This document shows, piece by piece, positions 54,786 through 63,291 of a DNA stretch of 64,000 bases. The position numbers and the translations under genes were made by a program. Under the pieces are notes generated by a model. That model searched no databases. It was not told where the DNA came from and saw only the letters and a program-made list of their open reading frames with translations. Source of the DNA: a bacterium (GTDB taxonomy: Bacteria > Patescibacteria > Dojkabacteria > JAKAPS01 > JAJZLI01); contig JAKAWT010000002.1 of the NCBI GenBank assembly GCA_021816845.1, positions 62,001 to 126,000 of the forward strand, written 5' to 3'. Each line of letters starts with the position of its first letter. The stretch's first letter is position 1.

Positions 54786-55788
54786 TACTTCTTGCTAGTT
54801 TTTGACTATCATGTCTTATTAATGCTCTTTTAGTCGTATCCCCTTTTTGTGGTATTACAGTTTTTTGAGATATAACATTAAAGCGTCTTGCTTTATCATT
54901 ATCTGATAAATCATCTACGATTGGATATCCCCCTTCTTTCTCATATTTTTTAAGTATATTTTTAGGGTACTTTCCATTATTTAATAAAACAAAATCTATC
55001 AGATTTTTTCCAATATATTTTTCTATATCTTTAATATAATCAGAAGCTCTATATTTATAGGTTTCACTCTTTTTAGATATCAAGTTCATAATATATATAA
55101 CCTTGGCTTTATTTTGTGAACCATTTGTATTAGTACCTTTGGCCTTTTTGATGGCGTTAATTGTTCCTTTTACAATAAAGTTTGGAAGTATACTTGTATA
55201 TAAATCACCTGGACCAATGATTATATAATCAGCATTTAATATAGCATTCTCAGCATCAAAAGAAATCATTACTTCTGGTTCTAAATACAATTTTTTTATT
55301 CTGTATACCTTCTTATTATAATCCTGACCTGTCCCTATATCATCATCTCCTTTTACTATTTTACTGTTTTCAAGTTTGGCTACCAAAGTTGCCTTTTGAA
55401 GGGACACTGGAAGTACAGTACCTTTTATGTGTAATATCTTTCCCATCTGTTTTATTGCCTCTTGCTCAGATCCTAAAATTTCTATAAGTCCTGTTAAAAG
55501 CAAATTACCTAGACTATGTCCTTGTAATCCCTTTTCTCCTTTATCAAACCTGTATGTAAATAGTTGCCTAATCAACGTTCCGTCAGGAGATAAAGCCGTT
55601 ATACATTGCCTTATATCTCCTACAGGTAAGATACCAAATTCATCAATAAGCCTACCGGTTGATCCTCCATTATCAAAAGTAGTTACTATAGCCGATATAT
55701 TACAACCTTTAATCCTTTTTATTCCCGATAATAATGTGAAAGATCCAGTTCCACCTCCAATTGTTACTATGTTAATATTTTTTTTCAT
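54757..55788 (-). CDS. yvcK: YvcK/GlmR family UDP-GlcNAc-sensing protein (CofD-like)
   Basis: 343 residues. NIVTIGGGTGSFTLLSGIK, AIVTTFDNGGSTGRLIDEFGILPVGDIRQC and YIIIGPGDLYTSILPN are the diagnostic YvcK/CofD motifs. In Bacillus and Listeria YvcK (GlmR) binds UDP-GlcNAc and stimulates GlmS, and is needed for wall synthesis on gluconeogenic carbon; glmS is at 8501-10261. The start is the ATG at 55786-55788 (MKKNINIV). A longer frame from a TTG adds seven residues and is less likely. The ATP-grasp gene precedes it by 45 bases. Confidence 0.92.
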   Translation of the reverse strand: MKKNINIVTIGGGTGSFTLLSGIKRIKGCNISAIVTTFDNGGSTGRLIDEFGILPVGDIRQCITALSPDGTLIRQLFTYRFDKGEKGLQGHSLGNLLLTGLIEILGSEQEAIKQMGKILHIKGTVLPVSLQKATLVAKLENSKIVKGDDDIGTGQDYNKKVYRIKKLYLEPEVMISFDAENAILNADYIIIGPGDLYTSILPNFIVKGTINAIKKAKGTNTNGSQNKAKVIYIMNLISKKSETYKYRASDYIKDIEKYIGKNLIDFVLLNNGKYPKNILKKYEKEGGYPIVDDLSDNDKARRFNVISQKTVIPQKGDTTKRALIRHDSQKLARSIMKIVQEDK

Positions 55789-55833
55789 ATATAATTGATA
55801 TATTAACAAATTTAGATATAAAAATAAATTTCA

Positions 55834-57093
55834 CTATTCCTTATATAGTCCTATTTTAGATATATATTTTTTCACTAGATCCTCATCTATTTTTTCTCTT
55901 GACTGTATTCTTGCAATCTCAATGTTAGGGTTTATTAGACCTTTATTTTGTAATAATAATAAATCATCTTTATTGATACTTGTTACATCATAACCATCTT
56001 TTATCTTTTCAAAATTTCTATTATATATTCCGTTAAAATTTGATTCCATTTCTATAGCATAATCTTTTATGTTGCGGATAATAAGTTGATTTAAATTATA
56101 ATCATCAAATAATGATTTATTAATTTTATCAATATTTATAGAATATTCTTTATTTAGAAATTCTAGAATGTGTATTAATTTAAAAGGTATTTCTCCTTTC
56201 TCCTGTTGTATTTTTGAGAAAGTAGGCATAGTAGCGTTCTCCCTTGCATTAATTTCAACAAGATATATGCCAGTATCATTTACTATGAAGTCAGCACCAA
56301 ACATACCTTTATACTTATCATACTTTAATGTATTACCTATATTTATCATTGCATTTTGCAATAAACCTTTATTTTTTATAGATAACTTAGTATTCCAATC
56401 ATTACCTACAGTACCACCTTCATATCTGGTTAAATAAGATACTCCAGTTATCTGTTTTGTTAGATTACCAGTTAATATTCCATACCTTGTGACTACACCA
56501 TTTAGTGTATAATATTCGCCGTCTATAAACCTTACTGCTTTTGCGTATCTTTTTGCGTATCTTGTACTTATTTTATAATAATCATCTTCATTTTTTATGA
56601 AAAATGTTGTATTTCCACTTTGTCCTCCTTGGAATTGAATTACAAATTTAGTACCGAATATATTTTTTAAGGATGCATACGTGTCTTTCTCTAAGTTAAC
56701 TATTTTTGTCTCTGGGACTAAATCTTTAAAAATTTTGACTATTTCAAGTTTATTCTCATACTTTCTATTTAATACCGCTTTTGTATTCAGTATATTTTTA
56801 TGATTTAAAGTTACTTCTATATTAGGAGCTATTTTAAAAAACATAAAATATGGGTTTTTAAATTGTTTGATAAATTTTTTTGCATCACTCTCGTGTAATA
56901 ATTTATTTGAATTTCTAAAGATTCCTATATTTGGCTTATCTTTTTTTAGAGAGTAATATGATTTAATAAAATTAAGAATGTATGAATCATCAATACATAA
57001 TATATGATAGTTTGGAATGATATTCTCTACTCCTAAAGCTCTTTCAGGATCATTAGTTACATAAATTATATCTATATTATCTAATTTATTCAT
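55834..57093 (-). CDS. ATP-grasp ligase-like protein paired with a PLP enzyme
   Basis: 419 residues. N-terminal Rossmann-like part (about 1-100) begins NIDIIYVTNDPERALGV. The ATP-grasp core has KFVIQFQGGQSGNTTFFI (the ATP-loop strand), a middle QITGVSYLTRYEGGTVGND and the metal site GADFIVNDTGIYLVEINARENATM (E-I-N-A-R). About 110 residues follow with no known motif. ATP-grasp enzymes join a carboxylate to an amine or thiol via acyl phosphate. It differs from the window's Ddl and is not an obvious LysX/RimK. The start overlaps the PLP-enzyme stop by 4 bases (ATGA), so the pair is co-translated. Substrate unknown. Confidence 0.7.
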   Translation of the reverse strand: MNKLDNIDIIYVTNDPERALGVENIIPNYHILCIDDSYILNFIKSYYSLKKDKPNIGIFRNSNKLLHESDAKKFIKQFKNPYFMFFKIAPNIEVTLNHKNILNTKAVLNRKYENKLEIVKIFKDLVPETKIVNLEKDTYASLKNIFGTKFVIQFQGGQSGNTTFFIKNEDDYYKISTRYAKRYAKAVRFIDGEYYTLNGVVTRYGILTGNLTKQITGVSYLTRYEGGTVGNDWNTKLSIKNKGLLQNAMINIGNTLKYDKYKGMFGADFIVNDTGIYLVEINARENATMPTFSKIQQEKGEIPFKLIHILEFLNKEYSINIDKINKSLFDDYNLNQLIIRNIKDYAIEMESNFNGIYNRNFEKIKDGYDVTSINKDDLLLLQNKGLINPNIEIARIQSREKIDEDLVKKYISKIGLYKE

Positions 57094-58031
57094 CTTGATC
57101 CTGTAAATAAAAGTACTACCCTGTTGAATTTATAACCTTTTCTAACAGCTTTTTTAAGTCCAGCTACTGTTAAAGCTCCCTCTGGAGAAGTGAGGATATC
57201 ATTTTTTATAAGTTGATCTTGTGCTTCTTTTATATCTTTATTCTGTATTGTCCATCCCCATCCCCTACTTTTTTTTATAGCGTCAATTACTTTCTTTTTC
57301 CTTTCAGTTACTCTAGCTACGATAGAATCACATAAAGAATTATCTTCTCTAATAAAATCATTATCATAAAATTTTGATATTGTATTTATTTTTGATGTCT
57401 GCACTAAATGGATTTGGCATTTGGTTGAAAGTGACTGTGATATACCATACAATGTAGTACCACTTGATACTGGAATAAATATAGCATCCGCTCTAATATT
57501 TTCGATCTCTTTTGATATAGTCTTAAATCCCTCCACAGCATATTTATCTTTGGAGCCTCTCAATATCGGAATATTTTTTTCTTTAGAATATTTGAACGCA
57601 TCTGATAAAGGTTTTTTTGATCTGTGGACTCTAATTCTACTTGAATTTTTTCCTGTATATTTATTTAATCTTTTTGTTTTTTCTAATGATAATTTATCTG
57701 ATATGAATATCTCTATGTTGATATCTGCAAGAACAGAATATGCTATTGCAGATATTGCAGTGTTACCAGATGATGGAACGATAATATCTTTAATATTTTT
57801 AGATTGCAGATAAGATATAAGAAAGGCTAAAGATCTATCTTTAGCTGATCCAGTTGGATTTTTATCTTCTCTTTTTGCATATATATATGGGATTCCTGTT
57901 TCTTTTTCTAAAAAACCTAATCTTAAAACTGGTGTATTTCCTTCATTTTTTGTTACTCTATATTTTTCTGGTACATTATATGAGAATAACTCTTCATGTT
58001 TCCAAATCCCTTGTGTTCTATTATCTTTCAT
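57090..58031 (-). CDS. PLP-dependent threonine-synthase/cysteine-synthase-like enzyme
   Basis: 313 residues of fold-type II. The Schiff-base Lys is Lys64 in KNPTGSAKDRS, the substrate loop is PSSGNTAISA (87-95), the phosphate-binding loop is VSSGTTLYGI, and the pyridine-N contact is the Ser of LLFTGSR at the C-terminus. The family includes threonine synthase, cysteine synthase, diaminopropionate synthase (SbnA) and serine/threonine dehydratase. It is too short for threonine synthase (about 350-480), and there is no adjacent thrB or cysE. Product unknown: probably a beta-substituted amino acid or oxo acid. An extended -10 (TGATAAAAT) precedes the ATG. Confidence 0.78.
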   Translation of the reverse strand: MKDNRTQGIWKHEELFSYNVPEKYRVTKNEGNTPVLRLGFLEKETGIPYIYAKREDKNPTGSAKDRSLAFLISYLQSKNIKDIIVPSSGNTAISAIAYSVLADINIEIFISDKLSLEKTKRLNKYTGKNSSRIRVHRSKKPLSDAFKYSKEKNIPILRGSKDKYAVEGFKTISKEIENIRADAIFIPVSSGTTLYGISQSLSTKCQIHLVQTSKINTISKFYDNDFIREDNSLCDSIVARVTERKKKVIDAIKKSRGWGWTIQNKDIKEAQDQLIKNDILTSPEGALTVAGLKKAVRKGYKFNRVVLLFTGSR

Positions 58032-58037
58032 GAATTA

Positions 58038-58046
58038 ATTTTATCA
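58038..58046 (-). promoter_or_regulatory. Extended -10 promoter of the PLP/ATP-grasp pair (TGATAAAAT)
   Basis: Minus-strand TGA plus TAAAAT (hexamer 58038-58043) ends 6 bases before the ATG at 58031. Confidence 0.55.
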
Positions 58047-58107
58047 TAAATATGACTATTTAGTATTATTTAGGTACTAGAACCTTTGAATCCATACTTT
58101 TTGCATC

Positions 58108-58671
58108 CTAAATCCTTTGAGTCTGGCTCTTTGGAATCCCATATTTCTTTTTGAATTCATTTAATCTTTTTAGTTTATCTTTCCCATACGGTCTTAGTTC
58201 TGTTTTAATATCATCAAATGTGCTAAATATACCTCTTTTTGAGTGAAAATTATCAGCATAGCATACTATTTCTTCCTCTATAGTTTCTGGAATAAAATCT
58301 TTTATAGGGAGTGGTAATTTTAATCTCTTGATATCCTCTTTGGATATCCCTACACCAGTATGATGAGATGCAAATCTAGCAATTTTTAAATCTATTTTAT
58401 TATCTATTAAAAATTGTTCTCCTAAAATACCATGCATTATATATGGTATTTTTATGCTGTAATCTCTATTTAAACAAAAATATGCACCTATATCATGTAA
58501 TAATGCGCCATCTATTAATAGATTAATATCAATATCTTTAATTTTTTTGTTTTTTATTATCTCTAGACTAAAGTTTTTTATTATATTAGAGTGTTTTAAA
58601 ATTATATCTTCTTGTACCCCAGTTATATCTGATGCAATACGGTGTAATTTTAAGATTTCTTTATATATCAT
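58108..58671 (-). CDS. HD-domain phosphohydrolase
   Basis: 187 residues. The HD metal ligands are readable: His27 (LKHSNI), His59-Asp60 (ALLHDIG), His80 or His103/104 (FASHHTGVG), and Asp140 (CYADNFHS). The C-terminus RPYGKDKLKRLNEFKKKYG is like the end of YqeK/uncharacterised HDIG proteins. It hydrolyses a phosphate ester or nucleotide (for example Ap4A-like or pyrimidine/guanosine nucleotides); which one is unclear. The start is 11 bases inside the leuS 3' end, so it is co-transcribed with leuS. Confidence 0.82.
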   Translation of the reverse strand: MIYKEILKLHRIASDITGVQEDIILKHSNIIKNFSLEIIKNKKIKDIDINLLIDGALLHDIGAYFCLNRDYSIKIPYIMHGILGEQFLIDNKIDLKIARFASHHTGVGISKEDIKRLKLPLPIKDFIPETIEEEIVCYADNFHSKRGIFSTFDDIKTELRPYGKDKLKRLNEFKKKYGIPKSQTQRI

Positions 58672-61036
58672 CGAAAATAATATTTATTATAATATTTTTC
58701 TTAAATATAACCTTTCTTATGTCTTTCTCTTTTATCTTATCTTGAAACCTAGTATCCTTTAGAAGTATTTTTATTATTTCGTTCTCTTCTTGGTCTTTTA
58801 GTACTTTAATATTCCCTCTATACTTACCATTTATTTGTATTGGTAAGTTAATATACATGTCATTTTTATCTTCTTTAACTTTAATTATTGTGGGCCAAGA
58901 TTGTTTATGTACACTGTATTTCTCTCCTATAATATTCCATAATTCTTCAGCTATAAAAGGTGCAAATGGTGCCAAAACTAGAATGAACTTTCTAAATGAA
59001 TCTTTAGATATGGTATCTAGTTTTTCGACTTCATTTAAATATTTCATAAATTCTGAAACACATACATTATATTTCTCACTCTCTATATTTAACGATATAG
59101 ATTTAATAAGATTATTTATATTCTTTGTATCAATATTTTTATTTAATGTATTTTTATCTAATATATTTTGTAGTTTCCAAACCCTATCTATGAATCTTCG
59201 AACTCCAATCATAGAACGTGTATCCCAACTGTTAGATTGTGATAAAGGTCCCATAAACATCTCATACATTCTTAAAGAATCAGCTCCATAAGTTTTTTCT
59301 GCAAATTCTGCAGAGACTACATTACCCCATCTTTTTGACATCTTTCTTCCATCTGGACCAAACAGTTTACCTTGATGTCTTAACTTTAAAAATGGTTCAT
59401 TTATACTTACTATACCCTCTTCATTTAATACTTTGGTTATAAACCTTGAATATAGTAAATGTCCAGTTGCGTGCTCATCTCCACCCATATAAAAATCTAT
59501 GGGTAGCCATTTTCTAAGTAATGTATTATTTCCTATACTCCGATTGTTTTTCGGATCTATAAATCTTAAGTAATACCAAGAAGAATCCACGAAAGTATCT
59601 AGAGTTTTTGGTTCTCTAGTTGCCGGCTCATGACATATAGGACACTCTACTTCCATAAATGATTTAGATGAAGCTAAAGGTGGAGTCCCTTTAGGTCTGT
59701 AATCTTTTATATCTCTTGGTATTAGTATTGGTAGATCTGTCTCAGGGACAGGGACTTCACCACACTCCTTACAATATATTATTGGAATTGGGGCTCCCCA
59801 ATATCTTTCTCTCGAGACTAACCAGTCTCTTAATTTATATTCTATTGTTTTCTCTGCCATTGATGATAAATCTGAGATAATTTTATTTTTAGCTATATCA
59901 ATAGATATACCATTGTATTTACCATGGTTTATAATACCTTTTTTATAATTAACAACCTCAATACTTTTAATTCCATGTAGTTTAGCAAAAGCTTTGTCCC
60001 TATTATCATGTGCAGGTACTCCCATAACAGCTCCAGTACCATATTCCATTAGAATATAATCAGATATATAAACTGGTATTTCTTGACCATTTATGGGGTT
60101 TATAGCAATAAGTCCAGTTTTTAAACCAGTCTTTACATCTTTCTTTCTTGTGATTTCTGATTGAGGGGATACATTTTTTATATATTCCTCAATCTCCTTT
60201 ATCTTTTCTTTATCTTTGATTAATTCTATATATTTAGATTCTGGAGCAATAGCTATAAATGTAGTTCCATATATTGTCTCTATTTTTGTTGTGAAAATGT
60301 CAATGTATTCTTTGGAATCTTTAATTCTAAATTTTACTCTAACACCTTCAGACTTCCCTATCCAGTTATCTTGAGACACTTTTGTGCTTTTAGGCCAGTC
60401 TAATGATTTAATGTCATTCATAAGATTATCTATATATTTTGTAATTTTAAAGAACCATTGTTCTATATTTTTAAGTTCTACCTTTGACCCACACCTTTCA
60501 CATAATCCCTGAATTACCTGTTCATTTGAAATTACTGTGAGACATGAAGGGCACCAATTTACAGGAGATTTCTTTTTATATGCCAATCCTTTATTATATA
60601 ATTTTAGAAAAATCCATTGAGTCCATTTATAATATGATTCATCTGATGTATCAAATTCCCTATTCCAGTCGATTCCAATTCCTGCATTAATTAATTCTTG
60701 TTTAAAAGCTCGTGTATTCTCTTTTGTAACGTCAAATGGATTCTTATTAGTTTTAATTGCGAAATTTTCTGTAGGAAGTCCAAATGAATCCCAACCCATA
60801 GGGTGTAATACCTCAAAATCTTTCATTCTCATGTATCTTGCTACTATATCTGTTGCTGTATACCCTTTTAAATGTCCAACATGTAATCCCACTCCAGAAG
60901 GATATGGAAACATATCAAGAATATAGAATTTAGGTTTTAAAGAATTTGAATCTGTACTATAAAGATTATCCTTATACCATATTTCTTTCCACTTATTTTC
61001 TATTTTTTTATGATTATATTCTAAATTATCTTTCAT
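58661..61036 (-). CDS. leuS: Leucyl-tRNA synthetase
   Basis: Class I synthetase, 791 residues (about 860 in E. coli; the difference is spread over linkers). YPSGVGLHVGHLKGYTATDI carries HIGH as HVGH; GRKMSKRWGN is the KMSKS loop. Zinc-type Cys pairs are seen in CPSCLTVI...CERCGSK and CKECGEVP...CPICHEP. The CP1 editing domain has GVPAHDNRDKAFA with its key Asp, while the Thr-rich peptide reads FTTKIETIYGTT, not the usual TTRPDTLFG. The C-terminal anticodon part is present, with YRGNIKVLKD. Encoded in a unit with the HD protein. Confidence 0.97.
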   Translation of the reverse strand: MKDNLEYNHKKIENKWKEIWYKDNLYSTDSNSLKPKFYILDMFPYPSGVGLHVGHLKGYTATDIVARYMRMKDFEVLHPMGWDSFGLPTENFAIKTNKNPFDVTKENTRAFKQELINAGIGIDWNREFDTSDESYYKWTQWIFLKLYNKGLAYKKKSPVNWCPSCLTVISNEQVIQGLCERCGSKVELKNIEQWFFKITKYIDNLMNDIKSLDWPKSTKVSQDNWIGKSEGVRVKFRIKDSKEYIDIFTTKIETIYGTTFIAIAPESKYIELIKDKEKIKEIEEYIKNVSPQSEITRKKDVKTGLKTGLIAINPINGQEIPVYISDYILMEYGTGAVMGVPAHDNRDKAFAKLHGIKSIEVVNYKKGIINHGKYNGISIDIAKNKIISDLSSMAEKTIEYKLRDWLVSRERYWGAPIPIIYCKECGEVPVPETDLPILIPRDIKDYRPKGTPPLASSKSFMEVECPICHEPATREPKTLDTFVDSSWYYLRFIDPKNNRSIGNNTLLRKWLPIDFYMGGDEHATGHLLYSRFITKVLNEEGIVSINEPFLKLRHQGKLFGPDGRKMSKRWGNVVSAEFAEKTYGADSLRMYEMFMGPLSQSNSWDTRSMIGVRRFIDRVWKLQNILDKNTLNKNIDTKNINNLIKSISLNIESEKYNVCVSEFMKYLNEVEKLDTISKDSFRKFILVLAPFAPFIAEELWNIIGEKYSVHKQSWPTIIKVKEDKNDMYINLPIQINGKYRGNIKVLKDQEENEIIKILLKDTRFQDKIKEKDIRKVIFKKNIIINIIFDDI

Positions 61037-61072
61037 TGAGTTAAAGTAATTATTTTAGTTAATACTGTTTTT

Positions 61073-61987
61073 CTATATTTTATTTATTATATACATTCCC
61101 CCTGTCATAAGGACATAATATAGATTTGAATAATAAAAACGAGACGTTTTCTTATGTGGAAAATCATTTCTTAATTTCTCTATATCATCATTAGACATTC
61201 TAAATTTTAGAGATCCTAAATTTTCCTTTAAATGTTCTATATTTCTTGTCTTTGATATTGTTACTACATTATTTTGAGATATTAACCAATTTATCGCTAT
61301 TTGTGAATATGCTTTATCATATTTTTTGGCTATTTTATCCAAGATGATTATTTGATTTTTATTATATATTCCTCTATGAACTGGTGTATATGCAATTATC
61401 ATAATGTCATTTTTCTGGCAATATTGAAGAAGGCCACTATCTTCTGGAAATCTAGATGTCAAATTATATAAAACCTGATTTACTACAATCTTATTTTTTG
61501 TTTCATTTTGAGCTTTTTCTAATTTTTCTATACTAAAATTACTAACACCTATATTTTTTATAAGTCCATCACTTTTTAATTTATCCATACCTCTCATTGT
61601 TTCTTTTATGCTAATAAGAGGGTTATAACTGTGTAGTAAATATAAATCTAAATACTTACTATTCAACCTCTTAATGCTCTCTCTAGCAGATTTTATAATA
61701 TTATTATATGAAAAATTTTCTGGTTTTACTTTAGAGGTTATAAATAGCTTTTCTCTATCATATCCTTTTATACTTTCACCAATCAATTCTTCTGCATGAC
61801 CCCGTGCATACAATTCTGCAGTATCTATATGTGTAACACCCATATCTATTGCAGTTTTTAGTGCATTAATATCAGCTTTATCATATGCGTGATTTATTTT
61901 TCCAGCATCGCCTCCTACATACCAAGTACCTATGCCATATAATGGTAGTTTAAATCCATTTTTTAGTTCTTTTGAAGGTATATCCAT
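61073..61987 (-). CDS. Aldo-keto reductase
   Basis: 304-residue (beta/alpha)8 NADPH oxidoreductase. The catalytic tetrad is visible: Asp and Tyr in HIDTAELYARG, Lys in LFITSKVKPENF and His in LYLLHSYNPL. LIKNIGVSNFSIEKL and VNQVLYNL are the family signatures; VTISKTRNIEHLKENLGSLKF binds the cofactor. Reduces an aldehyde or ketone; substrate not readable. A TATAAT box (61996-62001) ends 8 bases before the ATG. The gene is not in an obvious operon; leuS starts 36 bases downstream. Confidence 0.9.
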   Translation of the reverse strand: MDIPSKELKNGFKLPLYGIGTWYVGGDAGKINHAYDKADINALKTAIDMGVTHIDTAELYARGHAEELIGESIKGYDREKLFITSKVKPENFSYNNIIKSARESIKRLNSKYLDLYLLHSYNPLISIKETMRGMDKLKSDGLIKNIGVSNFSIEKLEKAQNETKNKIVVNQVLYNLTSRFPEDSGLLQYCQKNDIMIIAYTPVHRGIYNKNQIIILDKIAKKYDKAYSQIAINWLISQNNVVTISKTRNIEHLKENLGSLKFRMSNDDIEKLRNDFPHKKTSRFYYSNLYYVLMTGGMYIINKI

Positions 61988-61995
61988 AATATACT

Positions 61996-62001
61996 ATTAT
62001 A
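61996..62001 (-). promoter_or_regulatory. -10 promoter of the aldo-keto reductase gene
   Basis: Perfect TATAAT on the minus strand with an 8-base spacer to the ATG at 61987; leaderless mRNA expected. Confidence 0.55.
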
Positions 62002-62113
62002 CACTATTTTTTCTTCTATATTGAGGTAGATTTATTGTATATATTCTAGCTAACCTTTATTTTCTCATTGATTTCTGATATATTCAGTATAATAATTTTA
62101 TTTTTATAAATTT

Positions 62114-62275
62114 ATGAAGGTTACATGTTTAGAATGTCAAAATGAATTTGATATTGAGAAAGGTATAGGAACAGGAGATACTATAGAATGTCCATTTTGT
62201 GGTATTGAACTTGAATATAAAGGTAAAGATAAATCAGGTAAGGTAAAGCTTGAAATTATTGAGGAAGAAAAATAA
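62114..62275 (+). CDS. LysW-like zinc-ribbon (amino-group carrier-like) protein
   Basis: 53 residues, too short to be called easily. Two CxxC knuckles are present, CLEC (Cys5, Cys8) and CPFC (Cys26, Cys29), followed by GIELEYKG and an acidic end EIIEEEK. This is the LysW/ArgW layout (C-x-E-C-...-C-x-x-C-G-x-E-L-E). LysW carries the lysine-biosynthesis intermediate on the gamma-carboxyl of its C-terminal Glu in the EDWGE tail; that tail is missing here, so classical carrier function is doubtful. TATAAT at 62088-62093 gives a leader of about a dozen bases. It stands alone on the plus strand, convergent with murB. Confidence 0.7.
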   Translation: MKVTCLECQNEFDIEKGIGTGDTIECPFCGIELEYKGKDKSGKVKLEIIEEEK

Positions 62276-62292
62276 ATTTTGATAGTTAAGTT

Positions 62293-63291
62293 TTAAAAAT
62301 CTCCTTTTAATATTATCTCGAGGGTTAGTTCTAAATTAAATTTTTTTAGGGCTTCTTCTTTTATCTTTTCAATTATTGTTTTTACATCATTTGATTTTGC
62401 AAAGCCTAGGTTTACTATAAAATTAGCATGGTTCCTATATACTTCTGCACCACCAATTCTAAATCCTTTAAACCCTAATTGTTCTATTACCCATCCAGCC
62501 GAATTCACTGGTGCTCCAATTTCCAGTTTTTCCTCATCTGATATATTTTTAAATACTGATCCACAAGATGGGAGTGTTGGTTGAATTTTATGTTTTCTTT
62601 TAATCCACTCTCTCTGAATGTTTTTTGCTTTCTCTGTATCACCTTCAAATAATATTAATTTTAAAGAAAGCAATATATATTTTTTTTGGTGTAATATACT
62701 AGTATCATATCCAAATTTAAAAAAGTCATAATCAACCTCACTCACATTTCCTTCCATATCTATTATTGTAGCTGAGTGTAGAAGATTGCCTATGAGTCTA
62801 GTTCCTCCATGTATATTATTAAATATGGCTCCCCCAAGCGTTCCCGGTATACCAGCGAAATATTGTAATCCAGTTAATCCTTTGGAAATTGTATCATTTA
62901 TTAAATATGCAAGGGATAATCCTGATGAAACTTCAACAAGTACCTTATTATAGTCTGATTCATTATCTTCTAGGTCTTCAAATTGCATATATGATCCTTC
63001 TTTATAAAAAGATTTCAAATTTTTAATATCAAAATTATCAACATTAATATCTTCATGAATAATTATTTCTTTTGTAGCATTTTTTACCGTTAAACCTCTT
63101 ATTCCTTTATCTGATACTAATACATTGCTTCCTCCTCCAATAATATCAAAAGGAATATCATTGGAATATGCATATCTTACTAGATATTTTAAATTATCTT
63201 CTGTATATGCAGTGGCAAATAAATCTGCAGATCCACCTATTTTATATGTTGTGTATTGTTTTAAATCTATATTTTTTAATATATCAACCAT
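62293..63291 (-). CDS. murB: UDP-N-acetylenolpyruvoylglucosamine reductase MurB
   Basis: FAD-dependent reductase that forms UDP-MurNAc. TYKIGGSADLFATAY and IIGGGSNVLVSDKGIRG are the FAD-binding blocks; LQYFAGIPGTLGGAIFNN follows. LPSCGSVFKN holds the Ser that protonates the product, AGWVIEQLGFKGFRIGGAEVYRNHANFIVN is the substrate block, and a Glu near the end (LTLEIILKG) is the second catalytic residue. An Asp/Glu-rich insertion (about 85-115) is unusual. 332 residues. The start overlaps the GT4 gene by 8 bases. Confidence 0.95.
   Translation of the reverse strand: MVDILKNIDLKQYTTYKIGGSADLFATAYTEDNLKYLVRYAYSNDIPFDIIGGGSNVLVSDKGIRGLTVKNATKEIIIHEDINVDNFDIKNLKSFYKEGSYMQFEDLEDNESDYNKVLVEVSSGLSLAYLINDTISKGLTGLQYFAGIPGTLGGAIFNNIHGGTRLIGNLLHSATIIDMEGNVSEVDYDFFKFGYDTSILHQKKYILLSLKLILFEGDTEKAKNIQREWIKRKHKIQPTLPSCGSVFKNISDEEKLEIGAPVNSAGWVIEQLGFKGFRIGGAEVYRNHANFIVNLGFAKSNDVKTIIEKIKEEALKKFNLELTLEIILKGDF

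Noticed and set aside
55789..55809. TTG start giving a seven-residue extension of YvcK
   Set aside because: The ATG-started MKKNINIV fits the family N-terminus directly before the GGGTG loop.
55834..57093. ATP-grasp protein as a second Ddl or a LysX orthologue
   Set aside because: It lacks the Ddl GGYGENG and EINTIPG motifs, is longer, and has an extra C-terminal region unlike LysX.
1055..57813. Many long open frames antisense to real genes (for example 1055-1240, 4586-4867, 18421-18837, 43438-43806, 55427-55798)
   Set aside because: They lie fully inside well-recognised genes on the other strand and show no family motif.
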